Source: Stigmatella aurantiaca DW4/3-1
Lineage (GTDB): Bacteria > Myxococcota > Myxococcia > Myxococcales > Myxococcaceae
Direction of reading: 5' to 3'
Length of the DNA stretch: 64,000 bases
Assembly: GCF_000165485.1 (NCBI RefSeq)
Contig: NC_014623.1
Coordinates: 6,094,893-6,158,892, forward strand
Part shown: positions 26,177 through 35,600 of the stretch, piece after piece
How the letters are laid out: every line of letters starts with the position of its first letter
Position numbering within the stretch: position 1 is the first letter of the stretch
Program-made: the position numbers and the translations under genes
Notes under the pieces: generated by a model
Seen by the model: the letters and a program-made list of their open reading frames with translations, nothing else
Databases searched by the model: none
What the model was told of the DNA's origin: nothing

Positions 26177-26986
26177 ATGAATTCATCCATCCAGAAGCGC
26201 AATCATGTCCATGTGCTGGGCAGGGGCCAGGAGACGCTCATCTTCGCGCATGGATTCGGCGCCCATCAGAACGTGTGGCGCCACCAAGTGGCGGCATTCC
26301 AGGACCGGTACCGCATTGTGCTCTTCGACCATGTGGGGTGTGGCCAGTCTGACTTCAACGCCTACGATCCCCAGCGCTACAGCAGCCTCCACACCTACGC
26401 GGCGGACGTGCTGGAGCTCTGTGAAGAGCTGAATGTCTCCGGCTGCACCTGGGTGGGCCACTCCTTCAGCGGCATGGTGGGGCTGCTGGCCGCCTCGAAG
26501 GCGCCCAGCCGCTTCCGGCGGCTCGTCCTGGTGGGTGCCTCCCCCCGCTACCTCAATGATCCCGCCGAGGACTACTTCGGTGGCTCCGAACAGCCGCAAC
26601 TGGACGCGATGTATGCCACCCTGTCTTCCCAATTCGATGCATGGGTGACGAGCCTCGCCACCGCGTCCATTCCCGGAAGGCCCGAGCTGATCCGGGAGTT
26701 CTCCCGAAGCCTTCATGCGATGCGCCCAGACATCGCCCTGTCCCTGTTCCGAACCATCTTGCAGTCAGACCACCGCGCGGAGTTGTCCCAGCTGAAGCTG
26801 CCCGCGCTCATCGTCCAGACCGCGGAAGACTTCATCGTGCCTGAAGCGGTGGCCAAATACATGGTCCGCCGCCTCCCCCATGCGCGCTGGGCGCCCCTGG
26901 AGGGCGTGGTGGGGCACAATCCCCACCTGACGGTCCCCGAGACGCTGAACAAGGTCATCGACGCCTATCTCGCCTCGGCCCCCTGA
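26177..26986 (+). CDS. RsbQ/KAI2-like alpha/beta hydrolase
   Basis: This 269-aa protein has a clear alpha/beta-hydrolase fold close to Bacillus RsbQ and plant KAI2/D14: FAHGFGAHQNVW, IVLFDHVGCGQSDF, the nucleophile Ser in WVGHSFSGMVGLL, GASPRYLNDPAEDYFGG, the Asp of TAEDFIVPE and the His of VVGHNPHLT. RsbQ feeds an unknown small hydrophobic ligand to the phosphatase RsbP in the sigma-B stress cascade. No RsbP-like PAS-PP2C gene lies beside it here, so its partner is elsewhere or different. An upstream in-frame ATG (26117) exists; ATG 26177 follows a G-rich Shine-Dalgarno and matches RsbQ length. Confidence 0.9.
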   Translation: MNSSIQKRNHVHVLGRGQETLIFAHGFGAHQNVWRHQVAAFQDRYRIVLFDHVGCGQSDFNAYDPQRYSSLHTYAADVLELCEELNVSGCTWVGHSFSGMVGLLAASKAPSRFRRLVLVGASPRYLNDPAEDYFGGSEQPQLDAMYATLSSQFDAWVTSLATASIPGRPELIREFSRSLHAMRPDIALSLFRTILQSDHRAELSQLKLPALIVQTAEDFIVPEAVAKYMVRRLPHARWAPLEGVVGHNPHLTVPETLNKVIDAYLASAP

Positions 26987-27027
26987 GTCCCTCGGGGAGT
27001 TCCCTCCACTCGCGCGAACTCCCCGGC

Positions 27028-27042
27028 GGGCGCCTGCCTAAT
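27028..27042 (+). repeat. 15-bp direct repeat, left island border
   Basis: GGGCGCCTGCCTAAT occurs here and, in the same orientation, at 39318-39332. The two copies bracket the accessory segment. A shared 15-mer could arise by chance in 64 kb of GC-rich DNA; its position at both edges is what makes it notable. Confidence 0.5.
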
Positions 27043-27059
27043 GAGCTGCAGCTTGTCGA

Positions 27060-27653
27060 GTTAAGGGACAAGCCTGCATGGGCGAAGTAGGCGCGCAGGG
27101 TGGCGGGACAGTGCTGGAGCCGCCGAAATTCTCTGCGTGCCTGTCGGCGCAGTTCCTCGATGTTCTCGGGCAATGCGTTGAGCAGAGCCTTCTTCACACT
27201 CGCATTGCATTGCTCCTCGGGATTGAGGTCTGGGCTGTAGGAGGGAAGAAAGTGCACGCGGAAGTCCTGCAGGTGCTGCTGCAGGAAGCGCTTCACGTCC
27301 GCCGCGCGGTAGGCCTGCAGCCAGTTCCACACCAACCACACAGGCCGACCGCCCAGCCTGCGGTACAAGTAACGTAGGAAGGCAACGACGTCAGAGCCGT
27401 GCACGCTGCCCTCGATATGCCGGGCGACTAGGTGTGGGCGCTCGCCTGGGCGAAGCGGTGCGGTGAGAACGACGATGCTCGTCACCTCCCGCCGGTATCT
27501 CTCCACCCGGTGCAGGACGGGGGCGTGGGCTACCAGCGCCCACGTGCTGCCTACGCGGGCCCGAAACGAATGACCTGTCTTGTCCAAGAGGGCAAGCACT
27601 GCCCCGCTTCGGCGAGCCCCTTTTTGACGCGTGGCCAGTCGTGCCGCAGCCAT
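27060..27653 (-). pseudogene. IS630-type transposase, catalytic second frame (inactivated)
   Basis: This frame contains the DDE domain of an IS630/Tc1-like transposase: LALLDKTGHSF gives the first Asp (residue 24), PSYSPDLNPEE the final Glu. The second catalytic Asp, expected in the sequence LVWDxxxAHR, is Asn110 here (codon at 27324-27326), and the His is Tyr. The Trp expected after NPxE is also lost. The frame reads on to 26955 because the expected stop is displaced. It joins the upstream frame by a -1 shift at CAAAAAGGGG (minus strand, 27617-27626), giving the continuous family-like string VKKGARRSGAVLALLDKTG. Confidence 0.75.
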
Positions 27654-28093
27654 GCCTGCACGAGTGCCTCATCCCGCTCACGTGCATAGGTAAGCGGCCG
27701 CTGCGGGCTGAAGCCCAGGCGGTGCAGCGGGTTGCCCAGATCGTTGGGCTGGTAGTGCACCCCGTAGCGGCGCTGGATGACATGCGCGATGCGCCGCAGC
27801 GTCCAACGCTCTGTGGGAAAGCCTGCCGCGAGCGCACCCGCACGTAGGGTAGCTGCCACCTGCTGCCGCTGCGTAGCCGTCAGGCGTGGGGGGCACCCCA
27901 GATGTCTGTGTGCATGCAGCGCGCGCAGGCCACCCGAACGCAGGCGCGCGGCCCACTTGCTCACGGCTGCCTCGGTCACACTCAATTCCCGCGCGATGCA
28001 CGCCTGCGGCACGCCGCGGCGCAGCACACGTGCTGCTTCAAAGCGTCGCTCCTGCTTCTGCCCGGCCGAGAGTCGTTGAGGTTGCCAGGCCAT
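27551..28093 (-). CDS. IS630-type transposase, DNA-binding first frame
   Basis: This 180-aa protein is the N-terminal helix-turn-helix half of an IS630 transposase: VLRRGVPQACIARELSVTEAAVSKWAARL is an HTH pattern and WTLRRIAHVIQRRYGVHY is the second HTH with the usual winged spacing. It overlaps the catalytic frame by about 100 bp; ribosomes slipping -1 at CAAAAAG would make the full transposase. ATG 28093 is the probable start. Confidence 0.75.
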   Translation of the reverse strand: MAWQPQRLSAGQKQERRFEAARVLRRGVPQACIARELSVTEAAVSKWAARLRSGGLRALHAHRHLGCPPRLTATQRQQVAATLRAGALAAGFPTERWTLRRIAHVIQRRYGVHYQPNDLGNPLHRLGFSPQRPLTYARERDEALVQAWLRHDWPRVKKGLAEAGQCLPSWTRQVIRFGPA

Positions 28094-28108
28094 GAGAAGT
28101 GTACCTCC

Positions 28109-28290
28109 TCACGCACTCAACAACCCCTCCAGCACAAACGTACGACACAGAAAGTCAGCCCAATCCACCCTTGGCGCTCGCACCTTCTTCGGCTCCTGCC
28201 TCGCAGGTGCCAACGGCGGCGCGCTGACCTCTTGCGGCCTGGGTTCCTCTACCTCCTCTGGCCTCGGCCACGCTTGGGGGAACTCAGCGC
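28109..28290 (-). pseudogene. remnant of IS91-like transposase C-terminus, copy A
   Basis: On the minus strand the frame reads ...APRVDWADFLCRTFVLEGLLSA and stops at 28109. The string RVDWAxLLxRTFxLE is the start of the C-terminal zinc/DNA-binding tail of IS91-family transposases, which here is cut off where the IS630 element begins. The stretch 28140-28178 matches 39083-39121 at 34 of 39 positions, so both are copies of the same element. A Pro/Glu-rich segment precedes it. It lies just downstream of the four-gene operon. Confidence 0.65.
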
Positions 28291-29660
28291 ACGGTCCGGT
28301 GGCCTATCCGCGTCGAGGTGGCGGTCTGCTCTGACTCAGGCGAGGCCATCGGCACGGTCTTCACGGGCTGGGCTCCTGCCTCGAGCGCCCGTTCGACCTC
28401 GACGTCCGTGCCATCCTCCGCGATCACCTCGCGGAGCTGCTGAAACTCTGAACACCACGCGGTCTCCATGTCCCTGTCGCGGTCGGTGGTTCGAGGCGCG
28501 CTGGGCCTGTCAGAGCCGACCAGCCTTATCTGGACTCGCGTCGCATCCGCTGGAGCCCCGATCTCCACGCCGTAGTCAGTCGCCCCAGGCTTCCGTACGA
28601 CGATGCGCCCCTCCTTCGGCCAGGCCACCTCCATCGACTCGCGCACCTCGTAGCCCAGCGCGGTCAGGCCTTCGAGAACCGCACGGCGCCTGGCGGCCGC
28701 AGCCAGCTCCCGCTGCTCCACCTCCAGCGTGGACCGCGCCTCCCGAAGCAGTCCTTCCAAGTCCTCCTGGTGGCTGCCGTCCAGCGTCTCGCTGATACGA
28801 GCGCCGAGCGCCAGCGCCGAGGGCGTGCCGAGCGCCGACAGTCCGCACCGCACTTCCCGGAGGCTCGAAGCCGTGGTCTCACGTGCTTGCCGTGCGCGCA
28901 CATGCGCGCTGACCTCCAGCATGAGGGAATCGGTCAAGAGCGCCCGGCGTCCCTCCTGAGTCTCTTGGAAGATGGCGGCGGCCCGCTCGAGGAAGGGCCG
29001 CGCCACCTCGGCATCCTCCAGGGCCTCGATCTCCGCGAGCAGCTTCTGGAGGCGGGCGCTGGAAGCATTGGGCGTCGGCTGGGGCTGTGCCGCCAGCCAC
29101 TCGTCGAAGCGCTGGCCCACCTCTCCGGCATTCAGACGCGCGGCCAATTCTCGCTGAGATGCCGAAGCCCCCAGCTGGGGGGGGGGCACGAGCTGCTGGA
29201 AGGCCTCGTTGAGCGCGCGTTGCATCCTCGCGAGTGTCGCCTCGTCCGCCGAGTGGGCCCTCTCCGCGACCTCTTGGAGGCTCGCCGGAGGTGACCGCCC
29301 AGCCTCCACGAGTTCCGCCAGGAGGGTGCGGGCGGCGCCTCCCATTCGCTCACGCCGGGTCCGCGCGGCCTCGGCGGCCGCTACGGCTTGCGCTCGGATC
29401 CGGTCGCGCTCGGATGCCAGGAACGCGATCTCGGCGGGGATCTGCTTTTGCAGTGCCGTCCACGCTTCTTCTTGAAACAGGCGCGTCATGCGCGAGCGTC
29501 TCTGCTCCAGGCTGGCTTCGAACCCCGCATCGAGCGCTCCGTGGCGCCTGGCGCAACGCCGCAGTTCCTCGAGTGCTTCTTCGAGGAGCTGCAATTGCCG
29601 CCGCGCCATGGCCTCGATTTCCTCACGCGTGACGATCCGGACGACTTTGGGCCCGCTCAT
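28284..29660 (-). CDS. coiled-coil protein, last gene of the candidate defence operon
   Basis: This 458-aa protein starts MSGPKVVRIVTREEIEAMAR, a striking conserved-looking N-terminus, then continues as long Arg/Glu/Ala-rich helices to about residue 330. A compact C-terminal part (about 335-430, beginning LTALGYEVRESMEVAWPKEG) looks like a small alpha/beta domain. No enzyme motif is recognised. It starts 12 bp after the stop of the 2083-aa kinase-helicase-nuclease and has GAGGAA before its ATG, so it is the distal gene of the operon. A sensor or scaffold for the large enzyme is a reasonable guess; no function is established. Confidence 0.75.
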   Translation of the reverse strand: MSGPKVVRIVTREEIEAMARRQLQLLEEALEELRRCARRHGALDAGFEASLEQRRSRMTRLFQEEAWTALQKQIPAEIAFLASERDRIRAQAVAAAEAARTRRERMGGAARTLLAELVEAGRSPPASLQEVAERAHSADEATLARMQRALNEAFQQLVPPPQLGASASQRELAARLNAGEVGQRFDEWLAAQPQPTPNASSARLQKLLAEIEALEDAEVARPFLERAAAIFQETQEGRRALLTDSLMLEVSAHVRARQARETTASSLREVRCGLSALGTPSALALGARISETLDGSHQEDLEGLLREARSTLEVEQRELAAAARRRAVLEGLTALGYEVRESMEVAWPKEGRIVVRKPGATDYGVEIGAPADATRVQIRLVGSDRPSAPRTTDRDRDMETAWCSEFQQLREVIAEDGTDVEVERALEAGAQPVKTVPMASPESEQTATSTRIGHRTVR

Positions 29661-29672
29661 GACGGTCTTTCC

Positions 29673-32600
29673 TCACCCGAGTGCTGCTTGGATGGCATCC
29701 CGGAGCCGCTGCTGCTCCTGCTCCGGGTGGTGGTACCAGGCATGCGACGACACCCGATGGACCTTGGGGATGGCGCGGGCGAGCACTCCCGGCCGCCAGA
29801 TCTCCCGCGCACGTGCGCGCTCCAGCAGTTCATGGCAAGGCGCATCGCACTCGATGGCAATGCCGAACAGCCCCGTTCGGGGATCCACGATGGCGAAGTC
29901 GAGTCCGAAGGCATCGTCATCGTCTCTCGGGACGGCTTCGTGGCCGAGCTTTCGGATGTAGCCCGCGACGGCGGTGGCGAACCCGTCAGGAGGGCGCTTC
30001 TTCGCGCGCTGGGAGCCCATCTCGGTGGAGAGCCGCTCCGTCGCGCCGCGCACCAGCTCGAGCTCCCCCGCGCTGAGCTTCTGTGCGTAGTCGAGGTACG
30101 CCTGCAGGTAGTCACGAGGTTTATCCGGCGCACGCCTGCTCGCCAGCATGTCCGACACCTCACCCACCGGAATGGAGGTGACGAGGATCACCCGCTCACG
30201 GGCCCGCGTCACCGCCACGTTGAGGCGCCGCTCACCACCCGCCTGACCCAGCACACCGAAGTTGCGCCGGAACGACTTGTTCTTGTCGCGTCCGAAGGTC
30301 GTGCTGAAGACGATGATGTCGCGCTCATCTCCCTGCACGTTCTCCACGTTCTTCACGAAGAAGCCCATGTCCTCGCCGTCCTGCACTCGGTCCCGCTCGG
30401 CCTGGTAGGCATGCTGGAATTCGGTATCTTTCTCCGCGCGCTGCTCGAGGACCTCCTCGACCAGATCCGCCTGCTTGCGGTTGAAGGTGACGACGCCGAT
30501 GCTCGGCCGTTTCTCGGCGGGGGCCTTCCACAGCTTGGCAAGCAGCTCGACGACGCTTCGTGCCTCCGCTTCGTTCGTCTGTTCCGAGTAGACGCCGTCG
30601 ACCCGGAGCACCTCGACGGGACGCACGCGCCGGATCTCCGTCTCGGGATGGCGGGCGGGCACGCTGAGGCGGTTGCCATAGAAGGCGGCGTTCGAATAGC
30701 CGATCAGCTCCCGATACTTCGACCGGTAGTGGATCTGCAGCGTGGTGGAGGGCAGCACGCCTCGGCCCAATTGGAGCAGGTCCGGGCAGTCCTTCACTTC
30801 GCGGCGGTTCCAGGTCTCCTCGTGCGCGGTCCGCTCGGCCTCCGTGGCCGCCTCGTCGAGCTCTTCCCCGTCGAACTCCTCGTCCTCGTCGCCGTCGATG
30901 CGGCTGGAGAAGAAGCTCGTCGGAGGCATCTGCTTCTCGTCTCCGCTGATGACGGCGCGGCCGGCGCGGAACAAGGTGGGGACGGCGTGCTCGACGGGCA
31001 TCTGAGAGGCTTCGTCATAGATAACGAGATCGAAGAGCCGGGCCTTGAGTGGAAGCAGGCGGCTGGCCACGTCCGGGTTCATGAGCCAGATGGGACGCAG
31101 GTGCATAAGCCCCAGGTCGACCCCTTGATCAAGAACCTCCCGCAACCGCTTCATCCGAGGTCCGCGCAGCCGCGTAATGCTGTCCCAAGCGGCAGCGGAG
31201 CCCAGACGTGAGCGGTCGAAATCGATCGCCAGAAGCTGCCGGTTGAGCTCGCGCATCTGCTGGTCGCACTCCGCGAGTTTCTTCACGCGGGTTTCGAGCT
31301 CCTGTCGCTCGAGCAACAGCTCGGGCCGCGCTTGCTCCATCCGCAACTTCCAGCCCAGGAGCGCCTCCCGGCGGATGATGCGGCGCACCTGCTCCTCCAG
31401 TGCCTCTGTTGGCAGGGCCCTCAGCGCGCTCTCCACGCCGCGCAGGGCCGCGAACACCGCCAGCGCGTCTGGAGGGAGCCCCTTGGCGCGGACGCGGAAG
31501 CGTTGAAACGCCTCGAGCGTCCCCAACTCCTGGACGATTCCCAAGAGGTTGTCGGGAGCTGCCCGTCCGTGCGCAATGCCTCGCTCACAGTCTGCGATCC
31601 AGCCTTCCTGGAACCATTGGGCGAGGGAGTTGAGTGCGGCGCGGCTCCGCGCGCGGGCAGCGTGCCTCGTGAAGGCGGCGTCAAAAGCTCCTTGGAGTCG
31701 ACGGTAGCCTTCCATCTCCCCCGAGCGTGCCATCTCCTCGGCCTCCGCCGGGCGAGGGCATGCGCGTACCGCGGCGATAGCGGTCTGCACCGGTCGCAGC
31801 AGGGTCAAGAGGTCCTCGACCTCGCGGCGCAGCATGCGAAGGGACGATGGATCTTGATGGGCCTCCAGCCACAGAGACTCCCGGACTTCGGCGACCGCGC
31901 GGCGGCTCGTCCGAAGTCGGAGCTCCAGGGCAAACGACTGCCGCAGCGCGGCCATGCGCGGCTCTGTCGGCTCCTCGCCATGGCTGACAAGAAAAGCGCG
32001 CAAGCGTCGGCGCCGCTGCCAGCGACTTGGGTTGAGGCGGCCCCAGAAGGAGGCCTCGGCCGTCGCGTGCTTCGCGGTCTCGTGCCACTCCCGGAGCTCC
32101 CCTGGCGGCAGCGCCGAGAGGACGTTGAACAAGGCGCCGTCATGATCGCGCTCATCAAGCCGACCGAGGGCGTCTGCTTCCTTCTCGAGCGAGTCAATGG
32201 CCTCGACTCCGGGGATCGCGCCGTCCCGTCTCGGGGTGAAGAGCTCGAACCACTCGGCAAGCTGAGTTCGTAGCTTGGTGGGCATCGCCTCGAACATCCG
32301 CCCATGCTGATCGAGCCATTCACGGAGGGGGCGTGGATCGTCGACGTCGAATCTGTGGGGCTGAGCCAGGACATCGCGGCGCTCTGTCTCTGTCTGGACG
32401 AAGCGCTTGAACTCTCGCAGGAACGCGTCGATCACTCCTTGATCGGCAGGAAAGTCGGAGAGCACCCCGAGCGGACTGCCTTCGTACCGGGAGCCGAGCC
32501 ACAATGAAGCAAGGGGACCACAGACCTCCTCGAGCCGAGAGATCGTCTCGTGATCGAGCTTCGCCAGCTGCAGTCGCAGGCTCGGCACGTTGACACGGTT

Positions 32601-35600
32601 GCCTTCCGCCTCCAGTCCCACCAGCTCGCCCAGGAGGCTCCTGTAACTGAGGCCCGTCACGCCATCAACCGCGTGGAGCGCCTCGTGGTGACGGTCTACT
32701 TCCGCTTCCAGAGTCTCGATTCTTCCCGCCGACCCCGCACGCTGTTTGCGCAGCGCGGCCGCATGAGCAGGGTCGGCCTTCCGGATGGCCTCCTCCTGTT
32801 CGCGTAGCGCGCGGACGATGGGCTCCCGGTCGCGGTTGATGTCGACGACCACGAAGAGGCGCTCCTTGAGCCCCTCGGCGGCAAGCCGCTTCTCCACCAC
32901 CCGGAGGGCTGCCTGCTTCTGGCACACGACGAGGACGGACTCGCCCCTGCCGATCGCATCCGCCACGATGTTGACGATGGTCTGGCTCTTTCCCGTGCCG
33001 GGAGGCCCTTCCACGAGCAGGCCCGGCGCGGTGCGGGCCCGGAGAACAGCAGCCTCCTGAGAGGGATCGCTCTCGACCGTGAGGAACCGCTCGCGCTCCG
33101 GAACCGCTCCGAGCGGCGTGCTCACGGGAGGCTCCGCCGAGACGCGAAGCGCCGTCTCCAGCCCCGTGCCCGCGGGGGGCATGCGGCGCATCTGCCGGAG
33201 GTCCTCGCTCAGCGATTGGCCCGTGAACTCGGCGTTGAAGAGCGCGGCGGAGCAGGCGATCTCGCGTGCCCCTGCGGGCAACTGCAGGTCCTTACCTGGG
33301 AGGCGGGTCAGCTTCCGCGCGCGAGGCACCGCGAGCGCGCCAAAGATATCCATCACCTCACCCACTCCGATGGAGGGGCGCTCCAAGAGCTCATTCCGCG
33401 CGGTCTTCCACTTCGCGAACTCCGCCGCATCGAGGAGTCCCTCGATCGCTGGGTTGAGGCGGACCTCCTCTCGCTCACGATCGAAGGCGAGCGTCGCCAC
33501 CCGGCCACCCGCTGGGAGTTCGAGGGCGATGGGCCACAACAAGATGGGGACGAGCCGGGGTGCGGCGCTCGAGGAGGTCGCGCGGGTGGGCCGCATGACT
33601 AGAAAGGGAAAACCGAGGTAGCGCCCGTCGATGCCCGTGTCGCGGCGGAACATCAGCGCGTGGTTGACCAGCCTCCGCATGCGGCCCTCGACAGGGCCGG
33701 TCGCCAGTGGCTCTGGGTCCAGGGAGACGAATGAGTCGGAGCGCCCGAGCACATGCTGGAGCAGCGCTTCCGCTGGGCGAGCGGCCGTCCCCAATTCCGC
33801 TAAGTCCACCCGTGGCGTGGTCTTGCCCAGGACGAACCGGGCCAGCGGTCCCCGTTGGACTGATCCCGCGACGCGCTTCTCGAAGAGTTCGAGCAGATTC
33901 GCGACGTAGTGCTGCTTCGGAGGCTCCTTCCACGCTTCGCGGGGGACAGCGAGGAGGACGACCGCGCGCTCCAGGGGCATGCGCCGCTCGACCCGGAACG
34001 TATCCGCCCACTCGTCGACTCGCGCGATGCCGCAGCGCGCGAAGTTGGCGGTCCTCGCATCCACCTCCGCGAACACGTCTCGCCGGGGACGCACCAGCCA
34101 CGCCTCCACCTCGGCCTTGTCGAGCGTGACGCTCGTACGTTGCGCCAGCTCCGTGGCACGCTCAACCAGCAACCCCAGCGAGTTGAACTGTTGCGTGCTC
34201 GCGCTGACGAGGAGGATGAGCTCCTCGTCGGTGAGCCGGGTCCGCTCGACGATGGAAGCGAGCCCTGCATGGTCGGTGTCGGGATAGAGCCGCCTGAGTG
34301 CCGCGCGCTCGGCTTCCAGGTTCGCACGGGAGGACGCCAGCAGCGCCACGCGAATGCGATCCTCATCGAGATCGATCTTGAGGAGCCCGGCCCGCTCGCG
34401 CACGGCCTCGGCGCGCACCCTCATCCGGACGAGCCAGGGCTCACGGCCCATCTGCTCGAGGTGGCGTGAGACCTTTCCGGTCACGAGGGCATATCCCTCC
34501 TCGGGGTGCATGAGCAGCCATGCGGGAGTCACGATGTCACCCATCCACGTAAGCGGCAGGGAAGGGTTCATCGCCATGAGGACGAGCGCATGGCGGAAGT
34601 CCTCCGAGAGCGCCTCATCCGAGGCCAGCTGGCGGACCTGCGAGCGTAGCTTCGGGTCTGCGCCGCGCTCTTCGAGCCAGGTGCTCACGGCGCCGCGGAG
34701 GGTGAAGGTACGTGCTTCCTCCCAGTTGTGGGCCTCCGCCGCCGCCAGCGCGAAAAGCTCGGGTCGGCTGAAGACTTTCTCTTGAAGACGGAGGGTGGGC
34801 CCCTGGGGTTCTTCCGACGAGGCGGCCCCATTCTCCGAGGCCTCGACGGGCTCGCCCGCCAGCCACGCTTGCACCTGGGGCCAGGACCAGCGCTTCAGTG
34901 GGTCTCGCGTGAGGAGTCCGCGCAGGAGGAGCCGGAGCGATGGGTCGAGTTCGGCGGGCACATCGACGCCGCGGGTCACGACGTGAAGCTGGAACGCCCG
35001 GTCGTCCACCCCGGTGAAGCAGGCGCCCGCGGTGGCCTGCTCGAGGAGGATCAGTCCCAAGCTCCACCAGTCGCTGGCGGCGCTGACGGCACCCACGATG
35101 GACTCGGGGGCCGAGTAGCGCGTCAGCCGCAAGGGAGCCACCGACTCGAGATCGAAGTCCGAGAGCCGGGCCGAGCCAAAGTCCGTGATGACAAGATCGA
35201 GCGGTTCCCGCGAACGCACGAGGATCGTGGAGGGACGGATGTCCCGGTGGCGCAGCCCCATCTCGGCGAAGTCCGCGAGGGCTCTGCCGAGCTCGTCGGT
35301 CATTTGCCGCAGGTCGTCGGATCTGCCCGCCGCGAAGAATCCCGCGTCGGCGAGGGTGCCTCTCTCGATGTGCTCGAAGACCTCGTAGGCGCGGCCCTCG
35401 TGTCGGCCGTTGGCGAAGAGCTCAGGGATGTGGTCTCGCGCCGTCCGCCTGAGCACCTCATGCACCGCAGGATCAGGCTCAGCCCCTTGGGCGTAGAGCG
35501 TCAGGAGGGCCCGGCGCCCGCCCGAGGACTCCTCCGCCAGGAACCGCTCCCACGGCCCCTCCGCCGAGGGAACGGGTGCAAGCAACCGCCACCCATCCAC

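Larger units (their letters stand above)
27060..28108 (-). mobile_element. degenerate IS630-family insertion sequence
   Basis: About 1.05 kb holding two overlapping transposase frames on the minus strand. The ends are approximate: I did not find convincing terminal inverted repeats. It inserted into, or beside, an older IS91-like fragment at 28109-28290. The catalytic frame is mutated (see the second frame), so the element is probably immobile unless complemented. Confidence 0.7.

Noticed and set aside
29388-31211. 607-codon plus frame across the end of the kinase-helicase gene
   Set aside because: It spans two real minus-strand genes and reads as low-complexity shadow sequence.
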